Shown here: piece by piece, positions 1 through 5,458 of the stretch
Numbering within the stretch: position 1 is the first letter of the stretch
Layout: every line of letters begins with the position of its first letter
Assembly (NCBI GenBank): GCA_023336875.1
Contig: JAMBLH010000282.1
Coordinates: 1 to 6,931 of the forward strand
Direction: 5' to 3'
DNA length: 6,931 nucleotides
Origin: Actinomycetes bacterium
GTDB lineage: Bacteria > Actinomycetota > Acidimicrobiia > Spongiisociales > UBA5794
The notes under the pieces: generated by a model
The model's input: only the letters and a program-made list of their open reading frames with translations
What the model was told of the DNA's origin: nothing
Database searches by the model: none
Made by a program: the position numbers and the translations under genes

Positions 1-706
1 CGAGACCCGCCATGGCATTGATGCGATTGCACCATGGACCTGCAGCGTTGATCACGAGTCCAGCATCGATGCTTGATCCATCCGCGAGAATCACACCGCA
101 TGCCCTTCCCCCTTCAACATTCACATCGACGACCTCTGATCGCATGCGGATGTCCACGCCTGCTCCAGCAGCAGCCGTAGCAACGTCGAGTAGTGCGCCG
201 GTGGCGTCGAAGAATCCTGTGTCTCGCTCGATGAGGAATGCCTCGCCGTCAGCACACTCGTGCTCCACCTCACCAGTGAGATCGAACGGGACCATGCATG
301 CGGACAGCCCCGGATACAGATTCTTGAGTTCGGCTGCATCAACCATCACGGCGTCGACGCCCTCGGCCCTCAGCCGATCGCGGTCCGCCGCAACCTCGGC
401 GACGCTCTCGTTCATCATCCACAGCACACCAATGTCGTGGAACCGACCGACGGGCTCCGAGAGACCCGTGTACTCGGTCCAGTTCCTCCATACGACGTTC
501 CCGTCACGAGCGATGCGAACGCTCTCAGCCTTTGTGTAGCGCTGACGTGTTATCGCCGACGAGCCTCCGGTGGAACCTTCTCCCAAACCAGCGCCCTTCT
601 CAAGGACGACAACTGAGAGGGATGACCGCCTGGCAACCTGATAGGCGATCGACACCCCCATGATGCCGCCGCCGATGATGACGACGTCTGCGGTCCTGTT
701 GCTCAA
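1..706 (-). CDS. FAD-dependent oxidoreductase, DAO family (3' end cut off by window edge)
   Basis: The 235 visible residues are the N-terminal part of a DAO-fold flavoenzyme (the family of D-amino acid, sarcosine, dimethylglycine and glycine oxidases or dehydrogenases), which oxidise C-N bonds of amino acids or amines. Seen: a Rossmann beta-strand with GGGIMG at 12-17 (GxGxxG dinucleotide motif), an acidic E36 closing the second strand (VVVLEKG) to bind the adenosine ribose, a flavin-loop segment GEGSTGGSSAITRQRY at 42-57, and a VINAAGPW strand at 218-225 as in other DAO members. I chose the TTG at 706 because it keeps the whole first strand, is preceded by GGAGG, and the next ATG (residue 16) would break the FAD motif. 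It begins 16 nt after the livF stop, so it is probably cotranscribed with the transporter. The catalytic C-terminal half lies outside the window, so the substrate cannot be called. The family is secure; the exact enzyme is not. Confidence 0.88.
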   Translation of the reverse strand, partial: MSNRTADVVIIGGGIMGVSIAYQVARRSSLSVVVLEKGAGLGEGSTGGSSAITRQRYTKAESVRIARDGNVVWRNWTEYTGLSEPVGRFHDIGVLWMMNESVAEVAADRDRLRAEGVDAVMVDAAELKNLYPGLSACMVPFDLTGEVEHECADGEAFLIERDTGFFDATGALLDVATAAAGAGVDIRMRSEVVDVNVEGGRACGVILADGSSIDAGLVINAAGPWCNRINAMAGL

Positions 707-710
707 GACG

Positions 711-715
711 CCTCC
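711..715 (-). promoter_or_regulatory. Ribosome binding site for the oxidoreductase
   Basis: GGAGG on the minus strand, four bases before the TTG start and inside the 16-nt gap after livF. The spacing is a little short but the motif is strong. It supports TTG as the real start, which an ATG-only gene caller would miss. Confidence 0.6.
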
Positions 716-722
716 ATCCGTG

Positions 723-1451
723 TCACTCGGCCTCGCCGAGATACGCCTTCCTCAGATCCTCATTGTTGAGCAGGTTCTGTGCTGTGTCATCGAGCACGAT
801 GCGGCCGGTCAGCAGGACATAGCCGCGGTCCGCGATCGAGAGCGCCATGTTTGCGTTCTGCTCGACCATGAACACCGTTACTCCTTCATTGTTGATGCGC
901 TCGATGATGTCAAAATTCTGCTGCACGAGCACGGGCGCAAGACCCATCGACGGCTCATCCATGAGCAGCACCTTTGGCTTCGCCATCAGCGCTCTGCCTA
1001 CCGCGACCATCTGCTGTTCACCGCCAGAGAGGGTGCCAGCCTTCTGGCTGAGACGCTCCTTGACACGCGGGAACATCTCGAAAATGTGTTCCATCTCTGC
1101 GTCGAGATTCTCCCTGTCGGTCCGGAGGTAGGCACCGATCTCGAGATTCTCCTTCACTGTCATGCGCTTGAAGAGTCGCCTGTTCTCAGGGACCATGGTC
1201 ACACCGCGCGTTACTATTTCGGCTGTCGTGTCATCCGTCACGATCTCGCCGTCTATGAGTACGTCCCCAGACGATGGCTGCACCATGCCGAGGATTGCCT
1301 TGAGCGTTGTTGTCTTGCCCGAAGCATTCCCACCGAGGAGGCATACGAGTTCGCCTGGGTAGATTGCAATGTCCATGTCCTTGAGCACGTGCACCGGTCC
1401 GTAGTGGACATTGATCCCGCGGAACTCCAGCACCGGCTTTCTGTCACTCAT
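723..1451 (-). CDS. livF: LivF-type ATP-binding subunit of HAAT ABC importer
   Basis: Cytoplasmic ATPase subunit that powers amino-acid import together with LivG. It is 242 residues, close to E. coli LivF (237). Seen: Walker A GGNASGKT at 40-47, a VPENRRLF segment at 87-94 with E89 at the Q-loop position, ABC signature LSGGEQQMVAVGRAL at 141-155, Walker B VLLMDEP at 161-167 with E166 as catalytic base, and VEQNA at 196-200 with Q198 at the H-loop position. VPE(G/N)R and VEQN are LivF hallmarks that separate it from LivG. The C-terminus RKAYLGEAE is also typical. The reading frame stays open 22 codons upstream to 1517, but the ATG at 1451 matches the family N-terminus and has GAGG six bases before it. 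It overlaps the end of livG by 8 nt (ATGAGTGA), implying translational coupling. Walker A is less canonical than the usual GANGAGKT. Confidence 0.96.
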   Translation of the reverse strand: MSDRKPVLEFRGINVHYGPVHVLKDMDIAIYPGELVCLLGGNASGKTTTLKAILGMVQPSSGDVLIDGEIVTDDTTAEIVTRGVTMVPENRRLFKRMTVKENLEIGAYLRTDRENLDAEMEHIFEMFPRVKERLSQKAGTLSGGEQQMVAVGRALMAKPKVLLMDEPSMGLAPVLVQQNFDIIERINNEGVTVFMVEQNANMALSIADRGYVLLTGRIVLDDTAQNLLNNEDLRKAYLGEAE

Positions 1452-2232
1452 TAGTGGCCTCAGCGGGGCGACCAAGGTACGCCTCGATGACGTCTGGGTC
1501 GCTTGACACGGTTGCAAAGTCCCCTTCAGCGATCTTCACCCCGTGGTCGAGCACCACCACACGATCTGAGACATCTCTCACCACGCGCATCTCATGCTCG
1601 ATCAACACGATCGTGAAACCCTTCTCATCGCGAAGCTGTCTGATCAGGGCCGTGAGCTCAGCAGTCTCCTTGGGGTTCATGCCAGCGGTTGGCTCGTCGA
1701 GGAGGATCAGTTGGGGCCCAGTTGCCATTGCACGGGCAACCTCGAGGCGACGTCTGTTGGCGTACGAAAGCACATAGGCGGGTTGGTTCCAGCGGTATCC
1801 CTTGAGCCGATCGCCAAAGAAGGAGAGCACCTCTTTTGCGTTCTCCTCTATCTCCTGTTCCTCTCTTCGATGGCTTGGTGTGTTGAGCAGTGTGCTGATG
1901 ACACCGCTGCTCGTGCGACAGTGTTGTGCGACCATCACGTTCTCAAGAACGGTCATGTTCGGAAAGAGTCGCACGTTCTGAAATGTCCTCGCTATCCCAA
2001 GTTCGGTGATCTCATGCGGTTGGTGTCCCGAAATCTCCAGTCCCTGGAAGAGAATCTGACCTGAGTCAGGGCTGAAGTATCCGGTGATCACATTGAAGAA
2101 GGATGTTTTCCCCGCCCCATTCGGCCCAATGACTGAGACGATCTCACCCTGGTCAACGGCGAGATCAATGCCATCGAGCGCTTGCACTCCCCCGAAGGCT
2201 TTCTTGAGCTGGACTATCTCGAGTATCGCCAT
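1444..2232 (-). CDS. livG: LivG-type ATP-binding subunit of HAAT ABC importer
   Basis: The second cytoplasmic ATPase of the importer, 262 residues, as expected for LivG (about 255). Seen: Walker A GPNGAGKT at 36-43, Q-loop in RTFQNVRLF (Q85), the LivG-specific helical stretch with STLLNTPSHRREEQ around 113-126, a degenerate signature LSYANRRRLEVARAM at 155-169, Walker B LILLDEP at 175-181 with E180, the AGMNPKET D-loop region at 183-190, and H-loop H213 in LIEHEM. The C-terminus PDVIEAYLG is the standard LivG ending. The start codon shares one base with the livM stop (TGATG). There is no well-spaced Shine-Dalgarno (GAGG is 13 bases away), so translation probably depends on ribosomes finishing livM. 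The C-loop differs from the ATPase consensus LSGGQ. LivG proteins often deviate here (E. coli has LAYGD), so I do not read it as inactivation. Confidence 0.97.
   Translation of the reverse strand: MAILEIVQLKKAFGGVQALDGIDLAVDQGEIVSVIGPNGAGKTSFFNVITGYFSPDSGQILFQGLEISGHQPHEITELGIARTFQNVRLFPNMTVLENVMVAQHCRTSSGVISTLLNTPSHRREEQEIEENAKEVLSFFGDRLKGYRWNQPAYVLSYANRRRLEVARAMATGPQLILLDEPTAGMNPKETAELTALIRQLRDEKGFTIVLIEHEMRVVRDVSDRVVVLDHGVKIAEGDFATVSSDPDVIEAYLGRPAEATNE
1458..1461 (-). promoter_or_regulatory. Ribosome binding site for livF, inside livG
   Basis: GAGG six bases before the ATG at 1451, lying within the last codons of livG. It decides the livF start in favour of 1451 over the more upstream in-frame ATG at 1517. 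Confidence 0.55.
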
Positions 2233-4109
2233 CAGAGCTCGTCATCCTCAACGACCGCAACGTCGTCTGTGAGGACCGTTCCGCCGGCTTCGTCCTCGGG
2301 TACGTCGCCTGTCAGCTCCGATTCTCCTGTGAGCCACGCATCCTGGCTCATCTCGTCGTGTCTGAGTTCGTGTTGTCTTCGTAGAGAGGGCCATAGGCCT
2401 TCTGGCCGCTTGAGCATCATCACAACGAGGATTACTCCGTAGATCAACAGCTTGTATTCACCGAATTCCTGGAGCAAGCCCGGCTGCGTCGGACCTCCGA
2501 GCACGCCAATGAGCACCACAGCACCAATGATCACGCCAGGTATCGAACCCATGCCTCCGACGATCACTACGACGAGAACAACGATCGACACCAGGAGTTT
2601 GAACGAGTTGGGGAACACCGAACCGACCTTGACGGCGAAGATCATGCCTGCGAAGGAAGCAAGAATCGCGCCTGCCACGAACGCGGTGAGCTTCGACGCG
2701 GTGGTGTTGATGCCCATTGCCTCAGCAACATCTTCATCTTCTCGAAGCGCAGTCCAGGCTCGCCCGGTTCGAGATTTCTCCAGGCGCCAAGCCACGTATA
2801 TCGCTATGGCGCAGAAGAACGCGACAAGATAGAAGATCGATTGCGAGTTCGTGCCTTCGATTACGACCGGTCCAATCTCTGCCGAAGGCACAGGCCGAAT
2901 CCCTTGCGCGCCACCAAAATACGGGGCAAGCCAATCCGAAAGAAACAGGATCCTGACCATTTCGCCGAATCCGAGCGTGACGATGGCGAGATAATCACCT
3001 CGCATCCGGATGACAGGCGTACCAACGAAGATCCCTGCGATCGCCGCGACGATGATCACGACACCGAGGATGATCCAACCTTCGGGCTTCAGGAAGTTCA
3101 GAGTCAGCTCCGGCGACCAGTACGGTGAGTTTGCAGATGTCAGGATTGCTGTCGTATATGCGCCAACCGCGAAGAACGCGACGTACCCGAGGTCGAGCAT
3201 TCCTGCGTAGCCCACAACGATGTTGAGACCCAGTCCCATGAGAACAAAGAGACCGACGTTGGACAGGAGCTCATTGGTGAGATTGCCTGCGAACATGGGC
3301 ACGACGATCACGGCGATGATGACCATGGCAATGGCCCATCTGTTTTTTTGTCGGAGAACGGATGGATCAAGTGCCATCCTCTCAAGTCTGCGCTCGTGCA
3401 ATGTCGTGTCGCCCCTGAAGTACCCAATCGTTCCGAAGGCCACGCCGATGACGATGGCGGCGATCGAGGTCACTCCTCCGTTGATCGCATAGATCCAATC
3501 CACGAGCCAATCCAGTGAGAGACCGTCGAGGAGATTCGTGATGACGAGTTCGAGCATGGCAACACCGAGTACCCCCAGGGCCGCCCACGACAGAACCCGG
3601 CGAATGGTCTTCGAGAAGATGTGCAGTGCGCCTCCGAACAAGCCGAGAAGGCCGAGCCCCATCACCCATAAGAGACATGCAACCCCGAGGGGTTTACCGA
3701 ACGTGAGCAGATCAACGAGAGGCTGGCCTGTCTTTGAAAAGACTTCTGTGAGGTCGAACTGATCGATGATGACGATGAAAAGCGAGACGAAGAGACCCGA
3801 AAGGAGGCCTGTAACACCGCCAGCGATCAACTCGCGTTCAGCGGGCTGGTAGTGGTCTTCACCGTCAGGCGTTGGCCGCGAGGCAGCGATGTAACCGTAG
3901 ACGACCGGGACCCAGGCCATCGAGACAGCTCCCATCGTGAGCCACGGTGCGATGATCATCCGTTGATGAAATGTCAAAGTCATGCCAGTCGCGGCGATGA
4001 ATGCAAGCGTCAGGCCGGCATATGCACCCCAGCGCTGCACCTTGGACCAGTCGACAGGATCAGGGGTCAGTTCGGAAGTCGTGTGGGCGCGATCGAGTGT
4101 GTCCGTCAT
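2232..4109 (-). CDS. livM: LivM-type permease with long N-terminal membrane extension
   Basis: Inner-membrane permease subunit, 625 residues against about 425 for E. coli LivM. The conserved permease domain occupies roughly 258-575. It shows GLNIVVGYAGMLDLG at 294-308, RMRGDYLAIVTLGFGEMVRI at 368-387, the cytoplasmic coupling loop TGRAWTALREDEDVAEAMGI at 448-467 that docks on the ATPases, GGMGSIPG at 518-525, and the KRPEGLWP ending. Ahead of it are about 255 residues with roughly six hydrophobic segments (near 26-45, 52-74, 94-116, 139-161, 171-192, 208-229) and a charged link at 231-256. After it comes a tail (585-625) with 15 Asp/Glu in 41 residues and no Lys or Arg. The start is the first ATG, overlapping the livH stop as TGATG; AAGGA lies 12 bases upstream, so coupling is likely. 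The permease call is secure; the role of the extension is unknown. Confidence 0.96.
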   Translation of the reverse strand: MTDTLDRAHTTSELTPDPVDWSKVQRWGAYAGLTLAFIAATGMTLTFHQRMIIAPWLTMGAVSMAWVPVVYGYIAASRPTPDGEDHYQPAERELIAGGVTGLLSGLFVSLFIVIIDQFDLTEVFSKTGQPLVDLLTFGKPLGVACLLWVMGLGLLGLFGGALHIFSKTIRRVLSWAALGVLGVAMLELVITNLLDGLSLDWLVDWIYAINGGVTSIAAIVIGVAFGTIGYFRGDTTLHERRLERMALDPSVLRQKNRWAIAMVIIAVIVVPMFAGNLTNELLSNVGLFVLMGLGLNIVVGYAGMLDLGYVAFFAVGAYTTAILTSANSPYWSPELTLNFLKPEGWIILGVVIIVAAIAGIFVGTPVIRMRGDYLAIVTLGFGEMVRILFLSDWLAPYFGGAQGIRPVPSAEIGPVVIEGTNSQSIFYLVAFFCAIAIYVAWRLEKSRTGRAWTALREDEDVAEAMGINTTASKLTAFVAGAILASFAGMIFAVKVGSVFPNSFKLLVSIVVLVVVIVGGMGSIPGVIIGAVVLIGVLGGPTQPGLLQEFGEYKLLIYGVILVVMMLKRPEGLWPSLRRQHELRHDEMSQDAWLTGESELTGDVPEDEAGGTVLTDDVAVVEDDEL

Positions 4110-5380
4110 CAGGCCCGGTCGTCCTTGCTCAGGTGTTCACCGAACAAGCCAGACGGCTTGAAAATCAGCACAAGCACCAGAGCCGCGAAACCAAAGACAT
4201 CTTTCAGCTGCGTCAAACCGGGAATCGCGATCGTCCAACCTGCGATGCCCGCTAGGCCAAGGAGCACAGCCGACGCGCTAAACACGAGCAAACCACTGTG
4301 TTTCTTCCGTACATACACGAGGGCTCCGATCACACCTACTACGAGGAACGTGATTCCCAGGAGCAGCGGAACCTGCCACGAGAGACCGCGCAGGACGATA
4401 TTTGGACCAAGCCCCTCGAACAAGCCGAGAAGCAATCCACCGACCATCGCTCCGACGATATTGCCTATTCCGCCCAGAACTGCCGCTGTGAACGCTTTGA
4501 TACCGGGCAGGAAGCCGATGAAGAAAGATACTCCCCGAAACATGATCGCCCACAGAATGGCAGCCACTCCCGCCATTGCGCCTCCGACGGCGAACGTGAT
4601 CACAACCACGCGATCAACGTTGATTCCCATGAGAGCGGCAATCTCCTTGTCCTCAGCCACGGCTCGCATTGCTCGGCCTGTCGCCGATCTCTCGACGAAC
4701 AGCCAGAGGCCAACCATGGAAATGAGTGTGATCACGAACACGGCGATTGCTGTGCCAGGAACATCGATACCGAAGAGCGAAATCGGGTCGGATAGCCAAC
4801 TTGGCGCCGCCGGGTACGTTCGGAATGCCGGGCCGACAAGAAGCGCCATTGCGTTCTGAATGAAGAAGGAGATTCCAATGGACGTGATCAAAGGAATCAA
4901 CCTCGGGGCATTTCTGAGCGGGCGATACGCGACCTTCTCAATCAGTACTGCTGTGAAGGTCGAGGAGAAGATGGCAATAACAAGCACGATCAGTATCGCG
5001 AAGACGAAGTTCGCCTCCCAGAATCCTGATCGTGCCATCGCATCCGCTGCAAAGAAACCGACCATGGCACCAACCATGAACACTTCTCCGTGGGCGAAGT
5101 TGATGAATCCGAGCACGCCATACACCATCGAATAGCCAAGGGCCAAGAGGCCGTACATCGATCCCTGCGCGAGGCCAGCAATAACGAGTTGCTTCCACGC
5201 GTCCGCGCTGAGGCCGTCTCCCGAGAGACTGAGCCCAATCGCACCCAGGAGGCCCCATGCAATGAAGAACAGGGCCATGACGCGGATCGACCACAGGAAT
5301 GAGTCTGTCCAGGAGTACCTGAAGCCCGCGCTCGGCGCAGGGCCCCTGGTCACGGCGGTCATGTCAGTTTCTGTTGTCAT
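4109..5380 (-). CDS. livH: LivH-type permease with extra membrane segments
   Basis: Inner-membrane permease subunit pairing with LivM, 423 residues against 308 for E. coli LivH. Seen: the family N-terminal motif AQGSMYGLLALGYSMVYG at 71-88 followed by GFINFAHGEVFMVGA at 91-105, a VAYRPLRNAPRL loop at 150-161, the ATPase-coupling loop TGRAMRAVAEDKEIAALMGI at 234-253, AAVLGGIGNIVGAMVGG at 299-315, and the usual ending FKPSGLFGE at 407-415. Beyond the family plan there is an N-terminal segment with one extra hydrophobic helix (about 28-51) and an insertion of roughly 60-70 residues between GLFEGLG and the last helix (about 325-395), predicted to add membrane helices. The ATG at 5380 is the first possible start, since an in-frame TGA lies five codons upstream; the next is ATG at 5362. 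Neither has a clear Shine-Dalgarno, so the exact start is uncertain. The gene follows livK after a 78-nt gap with a hairpin. Confidence 0.95.
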   Translation of the reverse strand: MTTETDMTAVTRGPAPSAGFRYSWTDSFLWSIRVMALFFIAWGLLGAIGLSLSGDGLSADAWKQLVIAGLAQGSMYGLLALGYSMVYGVLGFINFAHGEVFMVGAMVGFFAADAMARSGFWEANFVFAILIVLVIAIFSSTFTAVLIEKVAYRPLRNAPRLIPLITSIGISFFIQNAMALLVGPAFRTYPAAPSWLSDPISLFGIDVPGTAIAVFVITLISMVGLWLFVERSATGRAMRAVAEDKEIAALMGINVDRVVVITFAVGGAMAGVAAILWAIMFRGVSFFIGFLPGIKAFTAAVLGGIGNIVGAMVGGLLLGLFEGLGPNIVLRGLSWQVPLLLGITFLVVGVIGALVYVRKKHSGLLVFSASAVLLGLAGIAGWTIAIPGLTQLKDVFGFAALVLVLIFKPSGLFGEHLSKDDRA

Positions 5381-5401
5381 ACTCGTTGGGATTCAAGCAC
5401 A

Positions 5402-5429
5402 AAGCCGGCGCCCACATGGGCGCCGGCTT
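5402..5429 (-). terminator. Perfect 12-bp hairpin between livK and livH (attenuator-like)
   Basis: AAGCCGGCGCCC and GGGCGCCGGCTT form an uninterrupted 12-bp stem closed by a 4-nt loop, 29 nt after the livK stop and 21 nt before the livH start. On the minus strand the stem ends in CTT followed by TGTGCTT, so the U-tract is poor. That makes it a weak or partial intrinsic terminator, or an mRNA-stabilising 3' structure for livK. Either role would raise binding-protein output relative to the downstream membrane and ATPase genes. The structure is seen directly; the function is inferred. Confidence 0.7.
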
Positions 5430-5458
5430 CGTATTTATCGTTGATTGTCTGGTTAGAT

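Noticed and set aside
12..616. Plus-strand open frames in the leftmost 600 bases, which might suggest a plus-strand gene there
   Set aside because: The minus strand holds a continuous 235-codon frame with FAD-binding motifs beginning at a TTG. The plus-strand frames are Ser/Thr/Ala-rich shadows.
660..1454. 264-codon open frame on the plus strand
   Set aside because: It mirrors livF almost exactly and has no domain of its own; its His/Glu-rich composition is a by-product of the antisense frame.
1452..1517. Longer livF start at 1517
   Set aside because: The added 22 residues do not resemble LivF N-termini and would overlap livG by over 70 nt. The ATG at 1451 has its own GAGG and the expected length.
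1725..1770. Non-consensus LivG signature LSYANRRR as evidence of a dead ATPase
   Set aside because: LivG proteins commonly deviate here (E. coli has LAYGD), and Walker A, Q-loop, Walker B with Glu and H-loop are all intact.
3852..4859. 335-codon open frame on the plus strand
   Set aside because: It lies opposite livM and livH, which carry unmistakable family motifs. Its translation is Pro/Arg/Thr-rich with no recognisable domain, as expected for an antisense shadow of hydrophobic coding sequence.
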